A DNA stretch of 64,000 bases from Actinomadura parmotrematis (lineage in GTDB: Bacteria > Actinomycetota > Actinomycetes > Streptosporangiales > Streptosporangiaceae), in NCBI RefSeq assembly GCF_019458805.1, contig NZ_JAIBOA010000010.1, forward strand, positions 124,001-188,000, written 5' to 3'. The translations under genes and the position numbers were made by a program. Of this stretch, positions 41,514 through 49,659 are shown in pieces; position 1 is the stretch's first letter; each line of letters begins with the position of its first letter. Under the pieces are notes generated by a model. It did no database searches and was not told where the DNA came from. It saw only the letters and a program-made list of their open reading frames with translations.

Positions 41514-41920
41514 GCGCTTCCGGCCTCCTCGCCGCCGGCCCGGCCGGACGGCCTCGGGGAAGAGGGCCGTCGACCCGCCACGGCGGCCGGCTCTGATAGA
41601 CGGCCACGACAGATGACTTCTCGCTGACAGAGCGTAACTCCCGCCCCGGGGCAGGCCAAGCGATTCCCGGGAAAGCCGGGCGGACCGGAAGGAGCACCCC
41701 ATCCACAGGTAGAGGATTTTCCACCGCGGTAAAACGGGCCTCATCCCGCGGTGGGGGAATCCCCTCTTCCGCCGCCCGGGAGCGCCTTGACCCCCCAGTG
41801 TGGAACTTGCGATTCTCGCCCCGTGTAACAGCGCGGCATCAGAGAGTGGATCACACGGGAACGTCCGGAAAGGTCCTCGCGGCGGCGGTGACGCCGCCGG
41901 CATACGGAGGGGGTGCGCAG
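41514..41920. other. Divergent regulatory region
   Basis: This contains a GCTCTG/CAGAGC inverted repeat (41590-41632), the CCACCGCGG/CCGCGGTGG dyad (41721-41754) and, at its right end, the GGAGGGGG ribosome site of the gene starting at 41921. The sequence is less GC-rich than its surroundings around 41590-41740. No gene is seen. Confidence 0.55.
41721..41754. promoter_or_regulatory. Candidate operator dyad
   Basis: CCACCGCGG and CCGCGGTGG (9 bp, perfect) are separated by 16 bp in the region between the divergent XRE/TPR gene and the 122-aa gene. Confidence 0.45.
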
Positions 41921-42289
41921 GTGGTCAGCGACCGACGCGTCTGCTACCTGGAGGAGCTGGAGCAGGCGCTCGACACGCGCGGGCTGGTCGCCCGCGTCGT
42001 CCGGACCCGCACGGGCCCGGCCTTCCTGCGGGTGGTGAACCCGGAGGCGGCGAGCCTCGCCGAGGACGTGACGTGCGCGCCCGCTCCCGAGTCGCACGAT
42101 CACTACTACTGGTGGTCCTGGGGGGAGCGCATGCACCGGGTGGACGATCCCGGCGGCGCCGCCGTCAAACTGGCGCACGTGCTGCAGCCGCTGGAGCGGC
42201 AGCCGCGTGAGGCGTGCGCGCGGCGGGTGCAGGGCCCGCCGCGCCGGAGCCCGGATCTGGAGCTGGAACGGCCGTCGCGCCGTCCCTGA
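41921..42289 (+). CDS. Small acidic/aromatic hypothetical protein
   Basis: The protein has 122 aa. GTG 41921 sits behind GGAGGGGG. The sequence VVSDRRVCYLEELEQALDTR is followed by LVARVVRTRTGPAFLRVVNP, then an aromatic segment (HDHYYWWSWGERMHRVDDPG) and a basic Pro/Arg tail. It looks like a small alpha/beta domain in which the YYWWSWGE stretch could form a binding face. I recall similar small genes beside XRE/TPR regulators in Actinomadura-like genomes, but I cannot name a family. Its divergent position to the regulator suggests co-regulation. Confidence 0.65.
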   Translation: MVSDRRVCYLEELEQALDTRGLVARVVRTRTGPAFLRVVNPEAASLAEDVTCAPAPESHDHYYWWSWGERMHRVDDPGGAAVKLAHVLQPLERQPREACARRVQGPPRRSPDLELERPSRRP

Positions 42290-42295
42290 GCCGGA

Positions 42296-42353
42296 CGTGT
42301 CCCGCGGGCCGTGGCCTGGAACGGCGCGGCAGCCGCGGATCCCGCGGGACACG
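42296..42353 (+). terminator. Hairpin terminator after the 122-aa gene
   Basis: A perfect 13-bp stem with a 32-nt loop begins 6 nt after the stop codon at 42287-42289. Confidence 0.55.
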
Positions 42354-42376
42354 TTCGTTCGTCCGCTGCGTGCACG

Positions 42377-42424
42377 GGCCCGGTGCGCGCGCCGTCCGCG
42401 CAGGACGGCGCGCGTGCCCGGGCC
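42377..42424 (+). terminator. Second GC-rich hairpin
   Basis: The core stem GCGCGCCGTCC/GGACGGCGCGC has a short loop; the outer part pairs imperfectly. It is probably a back-up terminator. Confidence 0.45.
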
Positions 42425-42591
42425 GGTGACCGGCGACCCGCCGCATCCCGGCCCCTCCCCGGTCGGGTCGTGCCACGCCGCCCGGCGATGTATGAACCTT
42501 TCGTCACCGTCCCCTACGATCGGTCCGTACCGCCGCAGACCCACGGCGATGTGACGCGACACCCACAACCGGCCGGGGAGGCTCTGCCCGC

Positions 42592-43635
42592 ATGGTCCTC
42601 TCGTACGTCTCCTCGTACGTGTACTCGCTCGCCGCGTCGGCCGCCGCCGCGCCCGCGCCGACGCCCTCGCCGAGCCCGAGCACGCCCGAGCAGGCGTGCG
42701 CCCCGCACGATCCGAGCGTGGCCTGCCGGCTCGTCTGGAACGTGTCGAACAACTCCGGGGCGACGCGCTTCTACCGGACCTGGCTCGACCAGCCCCTCTA
42801 CACCGTCTTCTGGATCGTCGTCACGTTCGTGGTGGCGCTCGTGCTGCGCCGCCTCGCGCACCGCATGATCACCAGGGTGACGGTGCGGATGGCCGAGGGC
42901 ACCATGTCGGAGAAGACGCGGGAGAAGACCCGCACCCACTTCGACGGCAGCCCGGCGCTGCTGAACCAGCGGCGGGCGCTGCGCGCCAAGACGCTCGGCT
43001 CGGTCCTGAACAGCATCGCCTCCATCATCATCATGGGCACCGCCGCGTTCAGCATCCTCGGCTCGCTCGGGCTGAACCTGGCGCCGATCCTGGCGAGCGC
43101 GAGCGTCGTCGGCGTCGCGGTCGGCTTCGGCGCGCAGAGCATCGTCAAGGACTTCCTCGCCGGCCTGTTCATGCTGCTGGAGGACCAGTACGGCGTCGGC
43201 GACGTGATCAACGTCGGCGGCGCCAAGGGCACCGTCGAGGCGGTCACCCTGCGGGTCACCCGGATGCGCGACGTCAACGGCGTCGTCTGGTACGTGCCGA
43301 ACGGCGAGATCAAGATGCTCGGCAACGAGTCGCAGAACTGGGGCCGCGCCGTCCTCGACATCCCGGTGGGCGTCGGCGAGGACGTCGAGAAGGTCAAGGA
43401 GACCCTGCAGGCCACCGCCGACAAGATGGCCGAGTCCGAGACCTGGGCGCACCTCATCCTGGAGGAGCCGTCGGTGTGGGGCGTGCAGGCGCTGGCCGCC
43501 GACGCGCTGATCATCCGCGTGGTGATCAAGACGGCGGCGGGCAAGCAGGGCGAGGTCGCGCGCGAGCTGCGCGAGCGGGTCAAGCTGGCCTTCGACGGCG
43601 CGGGCATCGCGGTCGTGACCCCGGCGGCGGGCTGA
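42592..43635 (+). CDS. MscS-family mechanosensitive channel
   Basis: The protein has 347 aa. It has a short Ala/Pro/Ser-rich outside segment, helix 1 (about 70-88, YTVFWIVVTFVVALVL), helix 2 (about 137-157, VLNSIASIIIMGTAAFSILG) and the pore helix with ILASASVVGVAVGFGAQSIVKDFLAGLF (about 165-192), the MscS signature. The cytosolic beta domain has GDVINVGGAKGTVEAVTLR and VPNGEIKMLGNESQNWGR. It is of minimal MscS size. It opens on membrane tension and relieves hypo-osmotic shock. The gene is free-standing, with its own ribosome site GGGGAGG. Confidence 0.93.
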   Translation: MVLSYVSSYVYSLAASAAAAPAPTPSPSPSTPEQACAPHDPSVACRLVWNVSNNSGATRFYRTWLDQPLYTVFWIVVTFVVALVLRRLAHRMITRVTVRMAEGTMSEKTREKTRTHFDGSPALLNQRRALRAKTLGSVLNSIASIIIMGTAAFSILGSLGLNLAPILASASVVGVAVGFGAQSIVKDFLAGLFMLLEDQYGVGDVINVGGAKGTVEAVTLRVTRMRDVNGVVWYVPNGEIKMLGNESQNWGRAVLDIPVGVGEDVEKVKETLQATADKMAESETWAHLILEEPSVWGVQALAADALIIRVVIKTAAGKQGEVARELRERVKLAFDGAGIAVVTPAAG

Positions 43636-43711
43636 CGCCGGCCGGAGGCCGCGATCTCCGGGGCCGATCGGCCCGCCCGTCCGGGCCGTCCTCACATAGG
43701 GTGGGAGCGCT

Positions 43712-44104
43712 ATGGCTGAAGCTGAACAGGTGACCTTCTACGAAGCGGTCGGCGGCGAGGAGACCTTCCGCCGCCTGGTGCGCCGCTTCTACCAGGGCGT
43801 CGCGGACGACCCCCTCCTCCGTCCCCTCTACCCCGAGGAGGACCTCGGCCCCGCCGAGGACCGCCTCCGGCTGTTCCTGATCCAGTACTGGGGCGGCCCG
43901 AACACCTACAGCCGGGAGCGGGGCCACCCGCGCCTGCGGATGCGGCACGTCCCGTTCGTGATCGGGGAGGCCGAGCGCGACGCGTGGCTGCGGCACATGC
44001 GCGACGCCGTCGACGAGCTCGGCCTTCCCGACCAGCTCAGCGGCATGCTGTGGGACTACTTCACGATGGCCGCCCGCAGCATGGTGAACGCCCCGTCCGA
44101 ATAG
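43712..44104 (+). CDS. glbO: Truncated haemoglobin, group II (trHbO)
   Basis: The protein has 130 aa. Group II signatures are [45 protein letters not shown] (TyrCD1/TrpG8 region), [13 protein letters not shown] with the proximal His in RMRHVPF, and [14 protein letters not shown]. It binds O2, CO and NO and is linked in actinobacteria to respiration and nitrosative/oxidative protection. TAGGGT (43697-43702), a likely -10, lies 9 nt before the ATG, with GGGAGC as a weak ribosome site. The GH13 gene follows after 15 nt. Confidence 0.94.
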   Translation: MAEAEQVTFYEAVGGEETFRRLVRRFYQGVADDPLLRPLYPEEDLGPAEDRLRLFLIQYWGGPNTYSRERGHPRLRMRHVPFVIGEAERDAWLRHMRDAVDELGLPDQLSGMLWDYFTMAARSMVNAPSE

Positions 44105-44119
44105 GGTAGAGCGCCTGGT

Positions 44120-45676
44120 ATGACGCGAACCCCCTGGTGGCGCAATGCCGTCGTGTACGAGGTGTACGTCCGTAGTTTCGCCGACGCCGACGGGGACGGC
44201 GACGGCGACCTGCGCGGCATCACCGGCCGCCTCCCCCACCTGTGCGACCTCGGGGTCGACGCCCTCTGGCTCACCCCGTTCTACCGCTCCCCGCTCGCCG
44301 ACGGCGGCTACGACGTCGCCGACTACCGCGACGTCGACCCGCGCTTCGGAACGCTCGCCGACCTCGACGCGCTGGTCGCCGGGGCGCACGAGCACGGCCT
44401 GAAGGTGATCGTCGACATCGTCCCGAACCACACCTCCGACCAGCACGCCTGGTTCCGGGAGGCCCTCGCCTCCCCGCCCGGCTCCCCCGCGCGCGAGCGC
44501 TACATCTTCCACGACGGCGTCCCCGGCTCCGACGACCCGCCGAACGACTGGCCGTCGGCGTTCGGCGGCCCCGCCTGGACGCGGCTGCCCGACGGGCAGT
44601 GGTACCTGCACCTGTACGCCGCCGAGCAGCCCGACCTCAACTGGCGCAACCCCGAGGTGCGGCGCGAGTTCGAGAGCATCCTGCGGTTCTGGCTGGACCG
44701 CGGCGTCGACGGGTTCCGCATCGACGTCGCCGCCGGACTGTTCAAGGACCTGTCGTTCCCCGACCTCGGCGACCGCAGCCGGCACGTCGTGAACGGCCCC
44801 ATCTACAGCCGCCCCGAGGTGCACGAGGTGTACCGGGACTGGCGGCGCATCCTGGACTCCTACGACGACCGGATGGCGATCGGCGAGGTGTGGACCGACG
44901 GCCCCGAGGACCTCGCCCGCTACCTGCGGCCCGACGAGCTGCACCAGGTGTTCCAGTTCGACCTGCAGCTCGCGCCCTGGTCGGCGCCCGACTTCAGGCG
45001 CGTCGTCACCGACGCGATCGCCGCCGTGGACGCGACCGGCGCCGCCCCCACGTGGGTGCTGTCGAGCCACGACGCGGTCCGGCACGTCACCCGCTACGAG
45101 CAGCCGGCCGGCCCGCCCGGCGTCGGCCTCGCGCGCGCCCGCGCGGCGCTGCTGTTCGTGCTGGCGCTGCCGGGGTCGGCGTACCTGTACCAGGGCGAGG
45201 AGCTCGGGCTGCCCGAGGTGACCGACATCCCGGCGGACGCCCGCCAGGACCCCATCTGGAAGCGCACCGGCGGCAAGGAGGCCGGCCGCGACGGCTGCCG
45301 GGTGCCGCTGCCCTGGTCGGGCCAGAAGGAGCCCTACGGGTTCGGGCCGGAGGGCAGCCGCCCGTGGCTGCCGATGCCCGAGGCGTGGCGGACGCTGACG
45401 GCCGAGGCGCAGGAGGGCGACCCGGCGTCCACGCTGGCGTTCTACAAGGAGGCGCTGAAGCAGCGCCGCGCCCTCGTCCCCGACCTGCCGGCGCCGCTGT
45501 CCTGGGAGGAGACCGGCGACGAGCTGCTGGTGTTCCGGCGCGGCCCGCTCACCTGCGCGCTCAACTTCGGCGACCACCCCGTACGCCTGCCCGAGGGCCG
45601 CGTGCTCCTCGCCAGCGGCCCCCTGTACGGCGACCTGCTCCCCGGCAACGCGGCCGCCTGGCTCCTGGCGGACTGA
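44120..45676 (+). CDS. GH13 alpha-glucosidase/alpha-amylase-family enzyme
   Basis: The protein has 518 aa. GH13 barrel motifs: VDIVPNHTSDQHAWF (region I), GVDGFRIDVAAGLF (region II, Asp nucleophile), AIGEVWTDG (region III, Glu acid/base) and LSSHDAVRHVTRYE (region IV, Asp). The region V-like PDLNWRNPEVR points to the oligo-1,6-glucosidase/alpha-glucosidase subfamily. There is no signal peptide, so intracellular use of malto- or isomalto-oligosaccharides is likely, alongside MalQ. An Asp-rich loop (DADGDGDGDLRGI) may bind Ca2+. The stop codon is 5 nt before a 102-bp palindromic element. Confidence 0.93.
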   Translation: MTRTPWWRNAVVYEVYVRSFADADGDGDGDLRGITGRLPHLCDLGVDALWLTPFYRSPLADGGYDVADYRDVDPRFGTLADLDALVAGAHEHGLKVIVDIVPNHTSDQHAWFREALASPPGSPARERYIFHDGVPGSDDPPNDWPSAFGGPAWTRLPDGQWYLHLYAAEQPDLNWRNPEVRREFESILRFWLDRGVDGFRIDVAAGLFKDLSFPDLGDRSRHVVNGPIYSRPEVHEVYRDWRRILDSYDDRMAIGEVWTDGPEDLARYLRPDELHQVFQFDLQLAPWSAPDFRRVVTDAIAAVDATGAAPTWVLSSHDAVRHVTRYEQPAGPPGVGLARARAALLFVLALPGSAYLYQGEELGLPEVTDIPADARQDPIWKRTGGKEAGRDGCRVPLPWSGQKEPYGFGPEGSRPWLPMPEAWRTLTAEAQEGDPASTLAFYKEALKQRRALVPDLPAPLSWEETGDELLVFRRGPLTCALNFGDHPVRLPEGRVLLASGPLYGDLLPGNAAAWLLAD

Positions 45677-45681
45677 CCCCC

Positions 45682-45783
45682 CGACCCCCCGGTCACCGAA
45701 AGTCGAGATGCGGCGTGTTGCGCACTTCGACGATCGAAAGTGCGCAACACGCCGCATCTCAACGCGGGGTGACCGGGGGGTCA
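45682..45783. repeat. 102-bp palindromic element, copy 5
   Basis: The core is 45702-45763 (62 bp). The left arm is GTCGAGATGCGGCGTGTTGC, the right arm ends CATCTCAAC. The centre is ACTTCGACGATCGAAAGT. It fills the gap between the convergent GH13 and thioesterase genes, and its last three bases are the stop codon of the thioesterase. Confidence 0.92.
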
Positions 45784-46221
45784 GACGTTCTGGGGGACGA
45801 GGAAGCGCCGCAGGAGCTCGCGCTCGTGGGGGTCGAAGCGGCGCAGCCGGCCGGCCGTGACGTCGAAGGCGACGAGGGTGGACGTCGCGGTCGCGTAGAC
45901 GGTCTCGTCGTCGCGGACCTCGTAGGCGAGGCGGCAGGACGCGGCGCGCGCCTCGGTCACCCAGGTCTCCACCCGGACCGGGTACACCGTCGGCCCGAGC
46001 GGCACCTTGTAGTCGATCTCGTGCCGGGAGATCACCAGGCCGCGGACCGGCTCCTCGCCCTTGCGGACCGGGTCGCCGTGGAACATCTCCAGGCGCGCGT
46101 CCTCCAGGTAGCCGAGGAACTTGACGTTGTTGACGTGCCCCTGGGAGTCGATGTCGCCGAACCGGAGCTTGAACTCGTAGACGTGCCGGAAGTCGGCGGG
46201 CGGCGGGTCGGTGCGCGGCAT
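45781..46221 (-). CDS. Acyl-CoA thioesterase, hotdog fold
   Basis: The protein has 146 aa, from ATG 46221 after GGTGAGGAC. 4HBT-type motifs: FKLRFGDIDSQGHVNNVKFLGYLEDARLEMF (split; the Asp/His-containing D-x-x-G-H-V-N-N active loop), ISRHEIDYKVPLGP and VETWVTEARAASCRLAYEV. It hydrolyses acyl-CoA in the cytosol; the chain length is unknown. The stop codon is formed by the end of a palindromic element, which likely serves as the shared terminator with the GH13 gene. It lies downstream of ettA in the same direction, behind its terminator. Confidence 0.9.
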   Translation of the reverse strand: MPRTDPPPADFRHVYEFKLRFGDIDSQGHVNNVKFLGYLEDARLEMFHGDPVRKGEEPVRGLVISRHEIDYKVPLGPTVYPVRVETWVTEARAASCRLAYEVRDDETVYATATSTLVAFDVTAGRLRRFDPHERELLRRFLVPQNV

Positions 46222-46296
46222 GTCCTCACCAAGGGTCGGGGGCGCGGGGGTCGGCTCGATGCTACCCGGACGGATCACCGCGCAGCGGACAGGCCG

Positions 46297-46331
46297 AGGG
46301 ACGCCGCCCCCTGACGGGGCACGGCGTCCCT
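46297..46331 (-). terminator. Hairpin terminator after ettA
   Basis: The stem AGGGACGCCG-CCCC pairs with GGGG-CA-CGGCGTCCCT around a CTGAC loop, 24 nt downstream of the ettA stop. Confidence 0.7.
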
Positions 46332-46354
46332 GGTACGGCCGGACGTCCCGCGGG

Positions 46355-48019
46355 TCAGTCGCGGGTGAGCTTGCGGTGGGTGACGCGGTGCGGGCGGGCC
46401 GCCTCCGCGCCGAGCCGCTCGATCTTGTTCTTCTCGTAGTCGGCGAAGTTGCCCTCGAACCAGAACCAGTTCGAGCCCTCCTCCCACGCCAGGATGTGGG
46501 TGGCGATCCGGTCCAGGAACCACCGGTCGTGGGAGGTGATCACGGCGCAGCCGGGGAACTCCAGCAGGGCGTTCTCCAGGCTGGACAGCGTCTCGGTGTC
46601 CAGGTCGTTGGTCGGCTCGTCCAGCAGCAGCACGTTGCCGCCCTGCTTGAGGGTGAGCGCCAGGTTGAGGCGGTTGCGCTCGCCGCCCGACAGGACGCCC
46701 GAGGGCTTCTGCTGGTCGGGGCCCTTGAACCCGAACGCCGCGATGTAGGCGCGGGACGGCATCTCGACCTGGCCGACCTTGATGTGGTCGAGCCCGTCGG
46801 AGACGACCTCCCAGACGTTCTTCTTCGGGTCCAGGTTGCCGCGGCCCTGGTCGACGTAGGACAGCTGCACGGTCTCGCCGAGGCGGAGCGCGCCGGAGTC
46901 CGGCTGCTCCTCCCCGACGATCATGCGGAACAGGGTGGTCTTGCCGACGCCGTTCGGGCCGATGACGCCGACGATGCCGTTCGGCGGCAGGTTGAACGAC
47001 AGGTGGTCCATCAGGACCCGGTCGCCGAAGCCCTTGGTGAGGTCCTCGGCGACGATGACGGTGTTGCCGAGGCGCGGGCCCGGCGGGATCTGGATCTCCT
47101 CGAAGTCCAGCTTGCGGGTCTTGGCGGCCTCGGACGCCATCTCCTCGTACCGCTGGAGGCGGGCCTTGCTCTTGGTCTGGCGGGCCTTGGGGTTGGACCG
47201 CACCCACTCCAGCTCGTCCTGGAGGCGCTTCTTGCGCTTGGCGTCCTTGTTGCCCTCGACCTTCAGCCGCTCGGCCTTCTTCTCCAGGTAGGTGGAGTAG
47301 TTGCCCTCGTAGGGGTGGCAGCGGCCGCGGTCGAGCTCCAGGATCCAGGTCGCCACGTTGTCCAGGAAGTACCGGTCGTGGGTGACGGCGAGCACGGTGC
47401 CCTCGTACTTGGCGAGGAACTGCTCCAGCCAGTTCACCGACTCGGCGTCCAGGTGGTTGGTGGGCTCGTCCAGCAGCAGCAGGTCGGGCGCCTCCAGCAG
47501 CAGCTTGCAGAGCGCGACGCGGCGGCGCTCGCCGCCGGACAGCGTGGTGACGTCGGCGTCGGGCGGCGGGCAGCGCAGCGCGTCCATGGCCTGCTCGAGC
47601 TGGCTGTCGAGGTCCCAGGCGTTGCGATGGTCGAGCTGCTCCTGCAGCTTGCCCATCTCCTCCATCAGCGCGTCGGAGTAGTCCGTCGCCATCTTCTCGG
47701 CGATCTCGTTGAACCGGTCGAGCATCGCCTTGGTCTCGGCGACGCCCTCCTCCACGTTCCCGAGGACGGTCTTGTCCTCGTTCAGCGGCGGCTCCTGCTG
47801 CAGGATGCCGACGGTGAAGCCGGGCATCAGCCGGGCCTCGCCGTTGGACGGCTGCTCCAGACCGGCCATCATCCGCAGCAGCGTGGACTTGCCGGTCCCG
47901 TTCGGTCCCAGGACACCGATCTTGGCGCCGGGCAGGAAGTGCAGGGTGACGTCGTCGAGGACGACCTTGTCGCCATGTGCCTTGCGCACACGCTGCATCG
48001 TGTAGATGTACTCGGCCAT
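46355..48019 (-). CDS. ettA: Energy-dependent translational throttle ABC-F protein
   Basis: The protein has 554 aa with two ABC domains: Walker A GVLGPNGTGKSTLLRMM with signature LSGGERRRVAL and Walker B LLLLDEPTNHLDAESV; then GVIGPNGVGKTTLFRM with LSGGERNRLNL and VLLLDEPTNDLDTETL. The arm and P-site tRNA-interaction linker (RLKVEGNKDAKRKKRLQDEL, RSNPKARQTKSKARLQRYEE) marks EttA among ABC-F proteins. It binds the ribosomal E site and gates the first peptide bond by ADP/ATP ratio. ATG 48019 is 7 nt downstream of TAGTCT with no ribosome site, so it is a probable leaderless gene. Confidence 0.96.
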   Translation of the reverse strand: MAEYIYTMQRVRKAHGDKVVLDDVTLHFLPGAKIGVLGPNGTGKSTLLRMMAGLEQPSNGEARLMPGFTVGILQQEPPLNEDKTVLGNVEEGVAETKAMLDRFNEIAEKMATDYSDALMEEMGKLQEQLDHRNAWDLDSQLEQAMDALRCPPPDADVTTLSGGERRRVALCKLLLEAPDLLLLDEPTNHLDAESVNWLEQFLAKYEGTVLAVTHDRYFLDNVATWILELDRGRCHPYEGNYSTYLEKKAERLKVEGNKDAKRKKRLQDELEWVRSNPKARQTKSKARLQRYEEMASEAAKTRKLDFEEIQIPPGPRLGNTVIVAEDLTKGFGDRVLMDHLSFNLPPNGIVGVIGPNGVGKTTLFRMIVGEEQPDSGALRLGETVQLSYVDQGRGNLDPKKNVWEVVSDGLDHIKVGQVEMPSRAYIAAFGFKGPDQQKPSGVLSGGERNRLNLALTLKQGGNVLLLDEPTNDLDTETLSSLENALLEFPGCAVITSHDRWFLDRIATHILAWEEGSNWFWFEGNFADYEKNKIERLGAEAARPHRVTHRKLTRD

Positions 48020-48026
48020 GGCGTCA

Positions 48027-48032
48027 AGACTA
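48027..48032 (-). promoter_or_regulatory. -10 element for ettA
   Basis: TAGTCT on the minus strand ends 7 nt before the ATG. It gives a leaderless start; the -35 is not recognisable. Confidence 0.4.
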
Positions 48033-48097
48033 GAGCCTTCCCGGCGCCGTTCGGCACGGCCTGACAGGGCGGCCGGACGGGGCGGCCGGGCGCCCGG

Positions 48098-49405
48098 TCA
48101 GGCGTCCGGGGCGCCCTCGCCGCGCGGGGCGCGCGAGTCGTCGAGGGCGGGCAGGCAGACGCGGTCGCGGCCGGACTGCTTGGCCCGGTAGAGGGCGAGG
48201 TCGGCGGCGGCGAGCAGCTCGATGAGGTCGCCGCCGTGCATCCGGAACAGCGCGACGCCGACCGAGATCGTCACCCCGACGGTGCCGTCCTCGGCGGGCA
48301 CCGCGAGGCGGCGGACCCGGCCGCGCAGCCGCTCGGCGACCCGGCACGCCTCGACGGTGTCGGCGCCGGGCAGCAGCACGACGAACTCCTCGCCGCCGAA
48401 GCGGCCGACCATGTCGTAGTCGCGGAGCTGGCCGAGCAGGGTGCTCGCGACGCCGACGAGGACCTGGTCGCCGACGAGGTGGCCGTAGGTGTCGTTGACC
48501 CGCTTGAAGTGGTCGATGTCGATGAGCAGCAGGGCGAGCGGGTCGTGGGTGCGCTGCGCGCGCGACAGCTCGGTGTCGGCCTCGCGCTGCCAGGCCGCCG
48601 CGTTGAGCAGGCCCGTCTTGGCGTCGGTGCGGGCCGCGGCCTGGAGCTGCTGGTGCATGAGGCTGCGCTGGAGCAGCACGACCGGGGGCAGCGCGAGCGC
48701 GAGCATCCCGAGGGCGAGGGCGGAGGTGACGGTGACGAGGACGCCGACGCAGAGCTCGACGACGTCCAGGGTGAGGCTCTCGCGGTTCCACAGCACGTCG
48801 CGCCAGGTGGCCTCGGGGCCGGCGGCGTGCGCGGCGACCGCCACGATCAGGGTGTTCAGCACCGCGAACAGCGCCGCGCAGGCCACCGCGAGGGGGATGC
48901 CGGGCCAGCCCTCGACGACCCAGCCGGGGGCGCCGGCCCGCGACTCGGGCACCACCGAGTGGAACACCACCGACGCGGCGGCGCCCGACAGGCCGAGCGC
49001 GGCCGTCACCAGGACCCGCCGGTACAGCAGCGTCCGGCGCACCCGGAACTGGAGCAGCACCTGCAGCGGGATCGGGATGAGCAGCGCGTAGAGCGGCGGC
49101 AGCAGCAGCGCGACCGGCACCCACCAGGCCGACAGCAGGTCGCGGGCGACGCCGGCCGGCATGCCGAGCCGCCGGGACGCTTCGATGCAGACCGCGCCAC
49201 ACGCCAGGAGCGCACCAAAAGTCAGTAGATCATCGAGGTGCGGCGCGGTCCGCGGCAGCGCCACGACGATCAGCGCGAGGTGCACCGCGACGACGGTGGG
49301 CACGTACCCGCCGAGCAGCGACGGCCGGCCCCGAACCCCTTGCCGCGGGGGCCTGCGGGCCAGCTCGCCGCCCCGGTCCCCGGCGGACGACTGCACTGCC
49401 GTCAT
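48098..49405 (-). CDS. Membrane-bound diguanylate cyclase (GGDEF)
   Basis: The protein has 435 aa, from ATG 49405 after GAGGGGGCAAG. Six to eight hydrophobic segments fill residues about 30-255 (VVAVHLALIVVALP; FGALLACGAVCIEA; WVPVALLLPPLYALLIPIPL; LVTVTSALALGMLALALPPVV). The GGDEF domain is at about 270-425: TDAKTGLLNAAAW, LLLIDIDHFKRVNDTYGH, and the active site FGGEEFVVLLPG. A full GGEEF loop suggests an active cyclase. I see no clear allosteric RxxD site. The sensor part is of MASE type; the signal is unknown. No EAL domain is present. Confidence 0.9.
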   Translation of the reverse strand: MTAVQSSAGDRGGELARRPPRQGVRGRPSLLGGYVPTVVAVHLALIVVALPRTAPHLDDLLTFGALLACGAVCIEASRRLGMPAGVARDLLSAWWVPVALLLPPLYALLIPIPLQVLLQFRVRRTLLYRRVLVTAALGLSGAAASVVFHSVVPESRAGAPGWVVEGWPGIPLAVACAALFAVLNTLIVAVAAHAAGPEATWRDVLWNRESLTLDVVELCVGVLVTVTSALALGMLALALPPVVLLQRSLMHQQLQAAARTDAKTGLLNAAAWQREADTELSRAQRTHDPLALLLIDIDHFKRVNDTYGHLVGDQVLVGVASTLLGQLRDYDMVGRFGGEEFVVLLPGADTVEACRVAERLRGRVRRLAVPAEDGTVGVTISVGVALFRMHGGDLIELLAAADLALYRAKQSGRDRVCLPALDDSRAPRGEGAPDA

Positions 49406-49457
49406 CCTTGCCCCCTCGATATCACGGTGGGTAACACGATAGTTGCAGCATGTGCGG

Positions 49458-49475
49458 ACCGGTTCGGAAACCGGT
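49458..49475. promoter_or_regulatory. Inverted repeat upstream of the GGDEF gene
   Basis: ACCGGTT-CGGA-AACCGGT is a perfect 7-bp dyad, 53-70 nt before the GGDEF start. It is a candidate operator for either direction. Confidence 0.45.
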
Positions 49476-49521
49476 ACCTTCGATAACGCACACGTGGGTG
49501 GCCACTGTGGTCTCTCACCGC

Positions 49522-49545
49522 AGGACCTGCGATTGCGCAGGTCCT
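49522..49545 (+). terminator. Terminator-like hairpin before the micro-ORF
   Basis: AGGACCTGCG-ATTG-CGCAGGTCCT is a 10-bp perfect stem with a 4-nt loop. It stands in the leader of the micro-ORF. Confidence 0.45.
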
Positions 49546-49571
49546 CCGCGAAACCGGAGGGGGAGAACAGC

Positions 49572-49595
49572 ATGCGCGGCGTTTCCTGGATCTAA
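49572..49595 (+). CDS. Seven-codon micro-ORF (MRGVSWI)
   Basis: It starts at ATG 49572 and stops with TAA 49593-49595. The strong ribosome site GGAGGGGGAG sits 6 nt upstream, which is unusually good for this genome. Hairpins lie on both sides. It resembles a leader peptide, yet no gene follows on the plus strand. Translation is not proven. Confidence 0.35.
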   Translation: MRGVSWI

Positions 49596-49616
49596 CGCGG
49601 CCGCAACCCCGACGGC

Positions 49617-49659
49617 GCGGGGGCGCCGGCCGGCAGCGGCGCTGCCGCGACGCCCCCGC
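49617..49659 (+). terminator. Nested hairpin after the micro-ORF
   Basis: The outer stem is GCGGGGGCG/CGCCCCCGC, the inner stem CGGCAGC/GCTGCCG, all perfect. It is a likely end of a short plus-strand transcript. Confidence 0.5.

Larger units (their letters stand above)
42290..42591. other. Intergenic region with two large hairpins
   Basis: The first hairpin is CGTGTCCCGCGGG (42296-42308) with CCCGCGGGACACG (42341-42353), a 13-bp perfect stem. The second, 42377-42424, pairs through GCGCGCCGTCC/GGACGGCGCGC. They form the end of the transcript from 41921. The MscS ribosome site GGGGAGG is near the right end. No gene is seen. Confidence 0.6.
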
